A stretch of DNA of 64,000 bases from JAHIKV01 sp965195225 (lineage in GTDB: Bacteria; Planctomycetota; Planctomycetia; Pirellulales; Thermoguttaceae): contig CBDAFL010000085.1 of NCBI GenBank assembly GCA_965195225.1, positions 85,378 to 149,377 of the forward strand. Reading direction: 5' to 3'. Position 1 is the stretch's first letter; the number at the start of each line of letters is the position of its first letter. Positions 53,986 to 63,966 of this stretch are shown in pieces. Below the pieces are notes generated by a model that ran no database searches, had not been told where the DNA came from, and saw nothing but the letters and a program-made list of their open reading frames with translations. The translations under genes and the position numbers were made by a program.

Positions 53986-55056
53986 CTATTCACTTTCCTC
54001 GGCGGCGAGCCGGCGGAAGTATTGTTCGATAACGTCGCGGTAGTGGGAGGGGAAATCGCGTCCGATCTGTTGCATGGCTTCCTCGCGTTTCTTCGGCGGC
54101 AGGTTGCCCCAGCCGCTCTCCGAGCCGATGTTCTTCCGATCCACCTTGCCTGGCCCCTTGCCGCCGGCGATCTTGCTGTCGGGCATGGGACTGCTGGGCT
54201 GTAGGGTGCTGCTCATTTGCTGTTGTTGCTCCTCTAACTTCTTAATGAGCTTGTCGAGCGACTCGATTATTCCGTCCTGCCGCTTGCGGACCTTCTTGCC
54301 GGCGCGGCCCAGGTCGAGCCGTCGGCGAACGTCGTTCATCCGCCGGGCGATGTGGTCGAGCGTGTCGTCTTGCAGACCTTTGAGGTCTTCCTGCATGAGC
54401 CGGGCGAGAACGACGTAGCGTCGCGGACTGGACTCGGCCCCTTGCAACAATTCGCCGATCGACTTCAAACCGGAATCCTTGTTCAGCAAGGAATGGTATA
54501 CGACGCTCTGGTAGAACAGCAGCGCTGCGGGGGCCGCCACCTCGTCGGGCTTTAGACCAGAAAGTTGCTCCAACGCCTCGTCGTACAACGCCTCGTCGAT
54601 CAGCCATCGGGCGTAGAGCAGCCGCAGATTGTTGACCAGCAGCGGCGGCGCGGCGGCGGTGCGGAGCCAGGCATGCGATGGAAGCACCAGTTGGCTTCGC
54701 GGTTGGGAGCATAGCTCGACCAGCTTCGCCGCGTCCCGGTCGAGCAGCGCGTACGTCATCGCCAGACGGACCAGCAGGTCGTCCTCCGTGGCCGTGGCGG
54801 GTAAGTCGCGCCAGACAGCCTCCACGCGGGACCGAACGGCGGCGTCCGCCTTTGGCGTCTCCAGGCAGGCAAGCGCTAGGGCCTTGATCTGTTCCGCCGC
54901 GGGTGGTTTCCAGGCGGCGGTCGTATTGGCGAGCGGGTCGGTCGTCTGGCCCGCGGCCGGCGCGGCCGGGAGGACGGCCATCGCAAACAGGGCAATGACT
55001 GCTCCGGTTCCCACACGGAGCATGGGAACCAGGATTTTTTTGAGGCTCGGTTTCAT
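53986..55056 (-). CDS. exported helical protein of the BatA/VWA operon
   Basis: 356 aa. A signal or anchor helix (VIALFAMAVLPAAPAAGQTT), then TPR-like helical pairs (LRLLYARWLIDEALYDEALE, LFYQSVVYHSLLNKDSGLKS), a charged coiled coil (RKRQDGIIESLDKLIKKLEE then QQQQ), and a Gly/Pro/Lys linker before a final helix ending FPSHYRDVIEQYFRRLAAEE. Related proteins close many planctomycete BatA/VWA operons. Start overlaps the preceding stop by four bases (ATGA). Function unknown. Confidence 0.75.
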   Translation of the reverse strand: MKPSLKKILVPMLRVGTGAVIALFAMAVLPAAPAAGQTTDPLANTTAAWKPPAAEQIKALALACLETPKADAAVRSRVEAVWRDLPATATEDDLLVRLAMTYALLDRDAAKLVELCSQPRSQLVLPSHAWLRTAAAPPLLVNNLRLLYARWLIDEALYDEALEQLSGLKPDEVAAPAALLFYQSVVYHSLLNKDSGLKSIGELLQGAESSPRRYVVLARLMQEDLKGLQDDTLDHIARRMNDVRRRLDLGRAGKKVRKRQDGIIESLDKLIKKLEEQQQQMSSTLQPSSPMPDSKIAGGKGPGKVDRKNIGSESGWGNLPPKKREEAMQQIGRDFPSHYRDVIEQYFRRLAAEESE

Positions 55057-56696
55057 TTGTTCTTCCCCAATTGTAGATCGCGAGTGACGCGATGGATTCG
55101 TTTTTCCCGCTCGGCAAGCCGCCTAAGGGCATCGAACAACTCGGCGCTGTCGGCCTGTTCGCCGTCGATCATTTTCGAGTACCGGTCGGTGCGTTTGTTT
55201 ACCCGCATTTGCAGGGCACGGATCATTTTTACCTCGGCCAACATATCGATCAACGGCGGATCCCTCGACTGACCGGGCCTGCCTTTTTGCGATTTCTGGT
55301 CCTCCAGGTCCTTCTGGGCCTTCTTCAAGGCCTCGACCATTTCCTTCAGGGCTTCCAGGATGTCTTCCTCAATGCCTTGGGTGATCTTACCCACCTTGGT
55401 CCGCGCCAAACGCTGGACGACCTGCTGCATGTCTTCGCGCATCTGTTCGATGGCTTCCGGAAAAGCCACGGCGGTGCCGTCCTCGCGCAGCAGGAGCAAC
55501 GCCTTGTCGACCTCGACGACGATCCGCGACTCCTTGCCGCTTAGCCGGCTGGCTTCGATTTCGTGATTGTGCGTTCGCTGAGCGGCGGGGATCGCGTCGA
55601 GCCGCAGCGTTCCGATATAGACTTCCTGCTGCATCTGCATCATTTTTCGGAATCGGGCCTCGAGCATCGCCAGGAGCCGGGCAATTTGCTCCTCGCGCAG
55701 TTGCCGAAGGATTTCTTCCAGTTCCGCCTTGGCTTTTTCCAACTCGCGGATGGCTTCCTCTTGTTTTTCGGCGGCGCCTTCGCGTTGGGCCTCTTTGAGT
55801 TTCTTTTCCGCCTCCTTCATCTTTTCTCGGGCGGCTTTGAGGCGTTTTTCGGCGGGATTCTGCTCGGATTCCTGTTGCTGCTGCTGGTCGCTCTGTTTTC
55901 CTTGCTCGCCTTGTTGACCCTGCTGTCCTTGCTGACCTTTTTGTCCCTTCTGTCCCTTCTGGTCCGAGGATTTTCCCTTTTGATCTCCAGATTCAGATTT
56001 TTCTTTTCCGCCCTCCGCACCCTCCTTACCGTCCTTCTCTTTTTCCTTTCCGCCTTCCGCCTTATCTTTTCCGTCTTCCGCCTTCCGCCTTCCGCCCTGT
56101 TGTACGTCCTTGGCCAGTTTGCCGGTTTTTTCGGCGAGTTTTCCTTGTTCATCGGCCAGGCGTTTGGTGTTGTCTCCGCCGGTGGTACGGCCTTGAATGT
56201 CCTTTTCCTGCTTTATGATCCTGTTGAGTTGCTTCAAGTATTGGCGGATGCGTTCTTTTTCCTTTTCGAGGCTTTTTGCGCGGTTTTCACTCATCAAAAG
56301 TTCCAGCAGGGCGCGCAGATCGAGATCGAGATCGGCCTGGTCCTTTATGGCCCGGGAGAGTTGGTCCTTGCCCAAAAGCTCCACGAGTTGTTCGAGGCGG
56401 ACGGCAATTAATTGGTCCTTGCTTTGGGCGACCGCCTTTTTCAGCAAGGCTGCCCTGCGGGGATCGGTGGCCGCGCTGAGTTCGGCCATCCTCAGCAGGA
56501 CGCCTTCGAGATGTTTGTATTGCTCGGCGATGCGCCGTTCCTGAAGGGCAAGTTTTTCGGCGGGGCCAAGCTCGTTTTCCGTTCCCGCCCGCGCGGCGTC
56601 CTCCTGTCCGGTCTGGGCGCGGACCGTGAGGGGAAGGAACAAGACCACTGCCAGGGCTAATCCGAACGCCGCCGGGAGTCGATTACCGATGCTCAT
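55053..56696 (-). CDS. exported coiled-coil protein with a low-complexity charged middle
   Basis: 547 aa. Signal peptide (AFGLALAVVLFLPLTVRA), long helices, then about 120 residues almost purely Gly/Lys/Glu/Gln/Asp/Ser (DKAEGGKEKEKDGKEG...GQQGQQGQQGEQG), a long coiled coil (KMKEAEKKLKEAQREGAAEK), and a more ordered C-terminus with LRLDAIPAAQRTHNHEIEAS and a terminal helix. The Gln/Gly part is encoded by short repeats and probably varies in length. Three bases separate it from the preceding gene and four overlap the next; clearly one operon. Confidence 0.78.
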   Translation of the reverse strand: MSIGNRLPAAFGLALAVVLFLPLTVRAQTGQEDAARAGTENELGPAEKLALQERRIAEQYKHLEGVLLRMAELSAATDPRRAALLKKAVAQSKDQLIAVRLEQLVELLGKDQLSRAIKDQADLDLDLRALLELLMSENRAKSLEKEKERIRQYLKQLNRIIKQEKDIQGRTTGGDNTKRLADEQGKLAEKTGKLAKDVQQGGRRKAEDGKDKAEGGKEKEKDGKEGAEGGKEKSESGDQKGKSSDQKGQKGQKGQQGQQGQQGEQGKQSDQQQQQESEQNPAEKRLKAAREKMKEAEKKLKEAQREGAAEKQEEAIRELEKAKAELEEILRQLREEQIARLLAMLEARFRKMMQMQQEVYIGTLRLDAIPAAQRTHNHEIEASRLSGKESRIVVEVDKALLLLREDGTAVAFPEAIEQMREDMQQVVQRLARTKVGKITQGIEEDILEALKEMVEALKKAQKDLEDQKSQKGRPGQSRDPPLIDMLAEVKMIRALQMRVNKRTDRYSKMIDGEQADSAELFDALRRLAEREKRIHRVTRDLQLGKNK

Positions 56697-56699
56697 CGT

Positions 56700-58958
56700 C
56701 TACTCCTTCAACAAGTCTCGGATTTTTTGTTTGTGCCGCCGCTGGGTTTCCTCTTTGAGCTCTTTTTGCATTTCGACAATCTTCCGCAGCAATTCGACCG
56801 CTTCGTTGAAACTTTCTAATTCGAGCATGCGGTCGCGGACTTTTTGCATGGCCAGGAGTATTTCATCGGCCTGCGCTTGGGCGCGGTTGCGGAGCGCTGG
56901 ACCTTGGGATTCCAGCTCGGCCTGCAAGGTCTCGATGCGCTGCTCCAATTCGGGAAACATCTCGCCGGCAATCTCGTGGAGCGGCCGCGCTATGCCTTCT
57001 TGTATCCGCTTTTTCAATTCCTCGGTGTCGATGCGATTGTTGATTAGTTGTTTGCGAATGTCGTCGAATGCCTCGGCCACGCCCAACACTTCCTGGGCGT
57101 TCTTCCGGCAGTTGCTCAGCGCGCTTTGCACGCGGAGCAATCGCAGTGCTGCCCGCCGCTCGGGCGTATCGTCCGCATCGAGATTGTCCGGTTTATCACC
57201 TGGTTCGCTGCCGGCCGGCGCCGCGGCGGGATTGGCCGATTCATCCGATTCAAAATCGAGCCGCGCCAGCAGATCCCGCGTCTCGGTCACCTCTTGCAGC
57301 ATCCGCTCGAACCGCTGCCGCAAGACCAACTCCCGCGCTTCGAGCATTGCCCGCAATTGATCCGGCGTGACGATCTCCAGCAGCCATCGCTCGCTGCCGG
57401 CCAGATTGGGGCCTTGGCCGAGGTCGCAGAGATCGGCGGCGCGGACGGTTATCAGCAGTTTTTGGCCCGGTTTGACTCCCAAGGGGCGGACTTCCAACGC
57501 CGCGTCGTCCAGATTGAAGGCGGCGGGGGCGCGCGGGAGTTTGGCTATCGGCTGACCGGCCGGCTCGCGATCGTCGATCGCGTACTCGAACCAGACCCGG
57601 CCAATGCCGTAGTCGTCGGCGATCCGGCCGACGATCGGCACACTGGCTTGCGGGGTGATCGCCGCGCCGATGCCGTCCAGTTGCACGGCCATTTGCGGCG
57701 GCTGGTCTGGCGCCGCGACAAGCACCAGCCGAACCGGCTCGCGGCCCGTGATGCCGTCCGTATCGGTCAGCGTGAACAGCAGTGTAGTGTTGTCGTCCAG
57801 CCTTTCCACGGTGTGGGAGAAGCCGCGGTGGTCCGTGTCCAACTTGTCCGTCTCCAACACTTCGGTCGTCTCCGATAGTTCGGCGACGACTTTGTCGACC
57901 TGTACGCGGACGAGTTCCTTGTTGGCCTCTTCGGCGCGGACGGTAACGCGGCTACCCATGGGGATTTGCATCACTCCGGTGACCGGCAGCGGTGGCTGGC
58001 GGCGGCGGATGTAGGCGGGCAACTCGCAATCGAGCGTCCTCCGCGAGATCATGGGGCTATCGACGGCCTGAATCCGCAAGTTGCTTACGCGATCGTCGCC
58101 GCCGACCACGTCGAAGTCGATATCGGAAAGCACGCCGCGGAAAGTGTGAGAAAATTCCTGGTAATAGTCCTCCTCGCCGCGCGAGATGCCGCGGCGGTCC
58201 ATCGTCACCCGGCCGCGTCCGCCACCTTCGGTCCAATAGCGGATTTCGACTTTTTCCGGCACTCGCGGCATACGGGTGTCGGCCTTCGCCACTATCTCCA
58301 CGTCCGAACCGCGGGCAACCTTGCGCAGGCCGTCGGTAAAACCATCAACCACAATATCCGTGTACCGGGGCCATAGATCGCCGGACAGCGCCAACACGCG
58401 GTTGGCCCAAACGCCGAACGCCACGGAAAACAGTACGGCGAACATCGCCACGCTGATCGTAAGCAGAGTCGCGGCGCCGCAATGCAGCCACAACGGACGC
58501 GGATTGAATACCTTCCTGAGTTCGATCTCCTCGACGTGGGCCGATGCCTCGCGGCAAGTTCTCGCAAGCATCTCCTCGCTTAGATTGTCGTCCGCCGGCC
58601 GGTTGCCGAGTTCAACGACCGTCAGCAGGCTGTCGTTGAGTTGTGGAAACCGGCGTTCGAGCACGGTGGCCGCGTTGCCGTCCGTGATGTGTACGAACGC
58701 CCGGCGGCCGATCATGCGAAAGAGGATCAGCACCATCACCGCGGCGACCGCGGCGAGCATGACCGCGCGAACCATCGGGGACGGCTCGAAGAACCAATCG
58801 GCCACAAGGGTTGCCCAAAACGCCGCGCCCAACCATGCCATGGCGGCGGCGGAACCTTCCAGCCAAACGTATTGGCGGATGCGGCGACGCAGCGCGCCCA
58901 GCAAGGTCCGTGCCGGGAGGGCAAGTGTCGGTCGGTCGTCGTGGTCTAGCGTTGCCAT
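56700..58958 (-). CDS. DUF4175-like membrane protein with periplasmic strands and coiled coil
   Basis: 752 aa from the chosen ATG. Three N-terminal membrane helices (AMAWLGAAFWATLVADWFFE, VMLAAVAAVMVLILFRMIG, and one near 170 over LLTISVAMFAVLFSV), then a large extracytoplasmic beta-rich region (PEKVEIRYWTEGGGRGRVTM, YGIGRVWFEYAIDDREPAGQ) and a C-terminal coiled coil (KMRDRMLELESFNEAVELLR in outline). Matches the 'DUF4175' type proteins next to BatA/VWA genes. Start uncertain: ATG 58976 is also possible and neither has a strong Shine-Dalgarno. Confidence 0.78.
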   Translation of the reverse strand: MATLDHDDRPTLALPARTLLGALRRRIRQYVWLEGSAAAMAWLGAAFWATLVADWFFEPSPMVRAVMLAAVAAVMVLILFRMIGRRAFVHITDGNAATVLERRFPQLNDSLLTVVELGNRPADDNLSEEMLARTCREASAHVEEIELRKVFNPRPLWLHCGAATLLTISVAMFAVLFSVAFGVWANRVLALSGDLWPRYTDIVVDGFTDGLRKVARGSDVEIVAKADTRMPRVPEKVEIRYWTEGGGRGRVTMDRRGISRGEEDYYQEFSHTFRGVLSDIDFDVVGGDDRVSNLRIQAVDSPMISRRTLDCELPAYIRRRQPPLPVTGVMQIPMGSRVTVRAEEANKELVRVQVDKVVAELSETTEVLETDKLDTDHRGFSHTVERLDDNTTLLFTLTDTDGITGREPVRLVLVAAPDQPPQMAVQLDGIGAAITPQASVPIVGRIADDYGIGRVWFEYAIDDREPAGQPIAKLPRAPAAFNLDDAALEVRPLGVKPGQKLLITVRAADLCDLGQGPNLAGSERWLLEIVTPDQLRAMLEARELVLRQRFERMLQEVTETRDLLARLDFESDESANPAAAPAGSEPGDKPDNLDADDTPERRAALRLLRVQSALSNCRKNAQEVLGVAEAFDDIRKQLINNRIDTEELKKRIQEGIARPLHEIAGEMFPELEQRIETLQAELESQGPALRNRAQAQADEILLAMQKVRDRMLELESFNEAVELLRKIVEMQKELKEETQRRHKQKIRDLLKE

Positions 58959-58976
58959 GGTAAGTACACGTTGCAT

Positions 58977-59042
58977 GTTTAGCGGCCGCCGGTACGGCGG
59001 CTTGCGGCGGAGCACGGGCCGACGTACCGTCGGCCGCTAAAC
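58977..59042. repeat. palindrome GTTTAGCGGCCG...CGGCCGCTAAAC
   Basis: 66 bases with arms GTTTAGCGGCCGCCGGTACG and CGTACCGTCGGCCGCTAAAC around a short loop, lying in the only sizeable gap (about 140 bases) in the BatA operon. It may partly terminate or process the transcript. Confidence 0.75.
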
Positions 59043-59097
59043 AGATTAAATGTTCGGGGGTGAATTTCACCCCCTTTTATTCTACACCAGTTTATAG

Positions 59098-61602
59098 TTA
59101 CGCCAGTCGGAGCAACCGCCGCACCAACCACTCCAGACAAAGAAAACCGCACAAAGCGATCATGATCCACCGGAGCCAAGCCTCTTTCTCTTGGGGGTTT
59201 GGGGTGATTGGAAGAACAACGGTGCTTGTGCGGTCTTTCAACTGCATCGTAAGGGGGGGAACCCCGTGCGTTGCCACGGCCGACTCCATGCCTATGTAGT
59301 ACCGGCCGCCCGTATTTTTTGCGATGGCGCTCAATAGGACATCGTTTCGTCGCGGGTTCTCGCGCTCCAGGTCGGGAGCCTTCACCTGTATGCGACGGCT
59401 TAGCCGCTCGTTGTCGCTTTCGGGCACGGGCAGTTCGAGGCGGTACGTTCCTTCCAGCAGTGCGGGGAACTGCCCCAGGAAGGCGCCTACCCGCGTTGGG
59501 TCGGGCCGCAACGTAATCGTCTGCGTTGCGCCGCCCGGGGCGAACACTTGTAATTTGACGCTTGGCGATTCGAGAGGTTCCAACCGGAGGTCGGTCAATT
59601 GCGCCCGGACCTCGACGGTGTTGCCCAGCAGGTATCGGTCCTGTCCGACCAGCAGTACGCCTCGGCTGGAGCCGCGCAACAGCCGGCCTTGCGAGACGTG
59701 GCGGATCAGTTTCGTGTAAAACTTATCGAAGTATGTCTCTTCGACGGCGCGGAGCCGCCACATTTCGCCGCTGCCGAGGTAAAATACGCTGCCGGAGCCG
59801 TAAAACTGTCCGGCGAAATAGACCGGTTGATCTCCCCCTTGGACGGCGCGGGGATCGGAATACCATGCGTAGACGGTGGCGCCCGGCTTCGGACCCCGCA
59901 CCAAACAGCAACTGTACACGCCGGGGAAATCGTCCCAAGCCAGACGGTTGGCGGTCGTCGTGTCGGCCAGCCAAAGGAAGTCGGCCTCCTGTCCTTCGCG
60001 GGTGAAGTCCAAGGGCCAGGCCTCCTTGCCGGCGAAAACGCCGCCATCGACGGTCGCCATACTGCCGTAGAACTCGACGGGGTACAAGTTGCGCACGGTG
60101 GACATGTCCGAGTCGTGGACCCATCCGTGAATGCTTTGGCCGACACGTACCGGCCCGGCGACAACGATCAAGCCTCCCCCCTGGTCGGCAACCCATTTTT
60201 CCAGCAGTTCAATCTGCTCCGCGCTAAGCGCTTGCCAATTGGGGTCGAAGGCCACGACGCAGTCATATTCGTACATCTCCCGGCGGGTCATGGGGAAATC
60301 GTCGAGGATCGCATCGGCGTCCTGCGACATCCCCTCTCGGCCGCTTTGCAGCAGCACGTCGACGCTGGTGTAGCGGTCGCGGTAGAGTTGGTTGCGGAGA
60401 AACTGGTATTCCCGCATCGCTCCGTCGGCCAGTAGCAGGACGCGGCTCTTGCGGTCGATGATTTCGATGTCTGCCTCGCGGGCGTTGTCGGCCGGATTGC
60501 GGTCGCCTTCGGGGGCCTGGACCCGCAGCCGCAAAGTGCGGCGGCCGGCGGCGTCGGGAAGCAACTCGAACTTGACCGGTAGCACCTCGCCGTCGCCGCC
60601 GAGCGTGACCTCCCGGCTTTCGAGCAGTTCGCCTTCGCCGGCCTCGGTCCCATTACCCGCCGGACGCGACAAAACCCGCACCACGACCGTCTTGCCCGGC
60701 ATCCCTTGGGCTTGCAAGTAGCCGGTCACGGTGTACCGATCGCCGGGATGGGCGCGGGCCGGCACGACCAAGTCGGAAACGGCGACGTTGGTCGGCTGTT
60801 TGTCCGACCCCAGCCCGACGGTGAAGATGGGTATTTTCGCTTCGCGGGCCAACTCGACGGCCGACTCGGGCAAGATGCCGGCGTTTTGCCCGCCATCGCT
60901 AAAGACGATGATCCCCGAGACCGGCGTACCCCGCTCCTGCTGAATCAGTTGCATCAGGGCTTGGCCGAGCCGGGTTTCGGTACCGCTGGGCGCGAGCAGT
61001 TTTTTCCAATCCGGGGCGGTGTCGGGTCCAGCATCGCGGCCGGGCGGTTCATTTCCGTCGTCAACGCCCCCCCCTTGCAATGGCGGGGGTGTTTCCGCCA
61101 ATTCCTCCGGCGACACTTTCTTCAGGTTCGCCGCGCTGTCTGGTTTCAGAGCATCGTCGAACTGGAACACGGCCACGTCGTGCGTCTTGCGGAGCCGCTC
61201 GATGAAGTCGGATTTTTCGAGCGCATCGGCGACGTCCCGCGACCGGTTCCGCGTTCCGCCGCCGGCGGACGGATCGGCGTCTGATAGCCCCATGCTCAGG
61301 CTGGTGTCGAACAGCAGCAGCGCGCGGGAGTTCCGCACCTCCTCGCGTTCCGACCGCCAATGCGGCTGTAAGTAAAGGACCAGCAGTCCGAGAAAGACCG
61401 CGGTCCGCAGCGCGGTCAGCAGCCACCTCCACCACGGCCGGAGTTCCTCGGCGTCGCGGCGGTACATGTAACGGACGAACAGCAAGATGACGATCAGGAT
61501 GAGGATCGGCCGAATCCAATCGGAGTTCGACTGGATTCGTGCCCACTCGAACGTGGTTCGGGTCACGCTTTCGGCCAACAGCGGCGGGAGAACGAATGTC
61601 AT
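59098..61602 (-). CDS. VWA-domain membrane protein of the BatA operon
   Basis: 834 aa. N-terminal helices (WIRPILILIVILLFVRYMY; ALRTAVFLGLLVLYLQP), a von Willebrand A domain with LLLFDTSLSMG (MIDAS-like DxSxS) and VSGIIVFSDGGQNAG, Ig-like strands, a glutamine-amidotransferase-like Rossmann region (LEKWVADQGGGLIVVAGPVR), more strands, and a single C-terminal helix (WLRWIMIALCGFLCLEWLV). Its start overlaps the BatA gene's stop by four bases. Family knowledge: such proteins accompany MoxR ATPases and DUF58 proteins in envelope stress or complex-assembly systems. Confidence 0.85.
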   Translation of the reverse strand: MTFVLPPLLAESVTRTTFEWARIQSNSDWIRPILILIVILLFVRYMYRRDAEELRPWWRWLLTALRTAVFLGLLVLYLQPHWRSEREEVRNSRALLLFDTSLSMGLSDADPSAGGGTRNRSRDVADALEKSDFIERLRKTHDVAVFQFDDALKPDSAANLKKVSPEELAETPPPLQGGGVDDGNEPPGRDAGPDTAPDWKKLLAPSGTETRLGQALMQLIQQERGTPVSGIIVFSDGGQNAGILPESAVELAREAKIPIFTVGLGSDKQPTNVAVSDLVVPARAHPGDRYTVTGYLQAQGMPGKTVVVRVLSRPAGNGTEAGEGELLESREVTLGGDGEVLPVKFELLPDAAGRRTLRLRVQAPEGDRNPADNAREADIEIIDRKSRVLLLADGAMREYQFLRNQLYRDRYTSVDVLLQSGREGMSQDADAILDDFPMTRREMYEYDCVVAFDPNWQALSAEQIELLEKWVADQGGGLIVVAGPVRVGQSIHGWVHDSDMSTVRNLYPVEFYGSMATVDGGVFAGKEAWPLDFTREGQEADFLWLADTTTANRLAWDDFPGVYSCCLVRGPKPGATVYAWYSDPRAVQGGDQPVYFAGQFYGSGSVFYLGSGEMWRLRAVEETYFDKFYTKLIRHVSQGRLLRGSSRGVLLVGQDRYLLGNTVEVRAQLTDLRLEPLESPSVKLQVFAPGGATQTITLRPDPTRVGAFLGQFPALLEGTYRLELPVPESDNERLSRRIQVKAPDLERENPRRNDVLLSAIAKNTGGRYYIGMESAVATHGVPPLTMQLKDRTSTVVLPITPNPQEKEAWLRWIMIALCGFLCLEWLVRRLLRLA

Positions 61603-63848
61603 GCGGCGCTTCCTTTGACCAGCGGGTGGCGATTCGCCGGATGGTAGCTGGCCGACCAGGCCAGGATTTGCTCGCCCACCAACAGCAGGATCAACGCGTA
61701 GAGCAGTACCTCGCCGAGGTCGTACCCGGCAAGCTCGATGGCCGTGGATTGGAAGTCCGCGGCCTGTTGGTAACGATATTTTACGCCTTCCAGGCGCGAG
61801 GCGAGTTTCTCGCCGTCGAGCGCCGTCAGGTCGCCCTCGGCCGGATCGACGTTCACCGCGTATCGGCGTGTCTCGGCCGTGCCGTCAGCGCGGGTCAACC
61901 GCGCCTCGTAGAAACCGCTGACGTCGGTCTCGAACAGCGACGCGGTCAACATCCCGTTTCCGTCGGCCGATTTCGTCGCGTTGACCGTCACGGACGGCTT
62001 GCCCGACTGTTCGGGATAATCGAAACGCACTTCCGGGTTGAGTTGGTAGAGGGCCGGATTCAGATTCAACTCCAAAGGCGATCCAACCGTTCGCGATTGT
62101 GTTTCGGCGGGCCGCCGAGCCAGATACGCTTGCAGGTCTTGCATGGCCACCACAAAACTGGGGTTCCGCGCCCAATTGTTCCAGACGGGGGCCGCGCCGG
62201 TGAGAAACGCCACCACGCGACCCTTGCCGAACTCACGCTCGACCACCAACGGCGCGCCGTTGCGCAACCGGGCCACGACGCGAGTGGTCGAGTCGGCCGG
62301 CGGCTGCCAGCCGGGCGGCAACGCGAAATATCGCTGGACGATTACCGTATGCAAATACGGGTTCTGCTCGGTGGCGAACACGCGGAATATGAAGTGCCGC
62401 TCCACTTGTACGTCGGGGGCAGGCTCCAGCCGGTCGACCAGAAGCTCTTCTTCGCGGGCCAAGGGGACCGGGAAAAGCCCCTTTCCGTCGCGATAAAGAA
62501 CGTCGTTGAAAAACTTCAGTTCCGTGCGGTCGCCGAGAAAGAACGCCAGACCCCCGCCCGCGGAAACGTACTTTTCCAACGCGGTGACGGCCGACGAATC
62601 CAACCGGCTGACGTTCGCCAGATCAATGGCGTGGAAATCGGCGAGCGGCTTGAAGCTCAAAAATCGCGGCGTTTCGATCTGCGGCTGCACTCCAGTGCGG
62701 ACAGACTCGCCGGGTGCCAGGGCAAAACTCAAGTATCGGGCGTCGCGGGCCTGAAAGCCGCCGTCGATCAGCAACACGGGAACGTCCGGCGGCAGATCCG
62801 CTGTCGAGTAGCGGTGGTTGTCGGCGTCCACGGCGTCGCTGGGGAGCCGGGCCGTTATGTCGTGCGGGCCGGCGTTGGGGAAATGGACCAGGAACCGCTC
62901 GGTGGCCGTTTTGCCAGGCGGGATTTCGGCCAATACGACCGGCGGCCGGCCGTGCCCGTCCTCGCCCAAAGTGACCGCTACCTCGCGGACCGGCGCGGGG
63001 CCATAGTTTCGCACGGAGAGGTCCATGAACCAGGGTACGCCCGCCGCGCGGATACCCTCGGCGGGCGAAAGCGAGACGATCGCCAGATTGGGACGTGTGC
63101 GGTCGACGCAGTCGATCAGGCGGACATCGACCCCCGACTCGCCCAAACGCAGCAACTCCTTGCGCAGCTCGGTCGGTTCGTTCCACTGCCGGGCGCGAAA
63201 ATCGGAAATCAGATATACGATGCGCTGCTCTTCGGCGCCGTCGCCGAGCAGTTCTCCGATCGCTTGCAGCGCGGGCATGGGACCGGCGGCGGTCTGCGAG
63301 ACTTCCAGCTTGCCGAGCAGCGATTCCAGTTCGTCCGAGAAATCCTTGCCGACCGGCTGCTTCAACATGTCCGGTTTTCCGGCGCTTTTTGGCAACGCCG
63401 CCCGCGAGAAACGCAACAGCGAGAAGGACTGCGGGTGGTCCTCGCGGGAGGCGTTTATCCCGATTTGCTCGACGACTTTTCCGGCTTCCGCGAAGGCGGC
63501 GGTATCGGCCCAGCGGTCGGACATCGAGTAGCTGTCGTCCAACAGCACGATGTGATGCGTGTGAACGCCTCCGAGCAGATTCCCCCACTGACTTTGCAGT
63601 CTCGGCTGGGCAACCAGGAAAACGACGGCAGCCACCGCGAGCATCCGCAGCAACAGAAGCAGGAGTTGTTTGAAGATGATCCAGGTGCGATGTTTTTTCT
63701 GGCTCAGCAGCAGGAACTCCATCGCTGCCCACTCGATCCGCCGGTGGCGCATCATGTTGATCAGGTGGATCAACACCGGTATCGCCACCACCCCGAGGGT
63801 TGGCAGACCCAGAGTCCAAAACAGTGCTGGGTTGACGATAGAGGGCAT
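61599..63848 (-). CDS. BatA (aerotolerance regulator N-terminal) and VWA membrane protein
   Basis: 749 aa. N-terminal BatA region: LFWTLGLPTLGVVAIPVLIH, then RRIEWAAMEFLLLSQKKHR and a second helix (FKQLLLLLLRMLAVAAVVFL). VWA domain with IVLLDDSYSMSDRW (DxSxS) and VYLISDFRARQWN; CARDB-like strands (MDLSVRNYGPAPVREVAVTL), a GATase-like region (LEKYVSAGGGLAFFLGDRT), and a C-terminal helix (GEVLLYALILLLVGEQILAW). First gene in view of the coupled five-gene unit; moxR and DUF58 genes would be expected just beyond the right edge. Confidence 0.87.
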   Translation of the reverse strand: MPSIVNPALFWTLGLPTLGVVAIPVLIHLINMMRHRRIEWAAMEFLLLSQKKHRTWIIFKQLLLLLLRMLAVAAVVFLVAQPRLQSQWGNLLGGVHTHHIVLLDDSYSMSDRWADTAAFAEAGKVVEQIGINASREDHPQSFSLLRFSRAALPKSAGKPDMLKQPVGKDFSDELESLLGKLEVSQTAAGPMPALQAIGELLGDGAEEQRIVYLISDFRARQWNEPTELRKELLRLGESGVDVRLIDCVDRTRPNLAIVSLSPAEGIRAAGVPWFMDLSVRNYGPAPVREVAVTLGEDGHGRPPVVLAEIPPGKTATERFLVHFPNAGPHDITARLPSDAVDADNHRYSTADLPPDVPVLLIDGGFQARDARYLSFALAPGESVRTGVQPQIETPRFLSFKPLADFHAIDLANVSRLDSSAVTALEKYVSAGGGLAFFLGDRTELKFFNDVLYRDGKGLFPVPLAREEELLVDRLEPAPDVQVERHFIFRVFATEQNPYLHTVIVQRYFALPPGWQPPADSTTRVVARLRNGAPLVVEREFGKGRVVAFLTGAAPVWNNWARNPSFVVAMQDLQAYLARRPAETQSRTVGSPLELNLNPALYQLNPEVRFDYPEQSGKPSVTVNATKSADGNGMLTASLFETDVSGFYEARLTRADGTAETRRYAVNVDPAEGDLTALDGEKLASRLEGVKYRYQQAADFQSTAIELAGYDLGEVLLYALILLLVGEQILAWSASYHPANRHPLVKGSAA

Positions 63849-63884
63849 GAATTAGTGGATAGTGGATAGTGGGTAGTGGACGGA

Positions 63885-63966
63885 GGGTGGCACGTCCCTG
63901 AGCGCAGCGAAGGGCGTGGTTTGGTCGTGTACCACGCCCTTCGCGGCGCTCAGGGACGTGCCACCC
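63885..63966. repeat. 82-bp palindrome, GGGTGGCACGTCCCTGAGC family
   Basis: Arms are complementary over about 35 bases (GGGTGGCACGTCCCTGAGCG ... CGCTCAGGGACGTGCCACCC). Matches the copy inside the pseudoprotease gene at 49817-49896. Nothing else is seen from 63849 to the window end. Confidence 0.85.
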
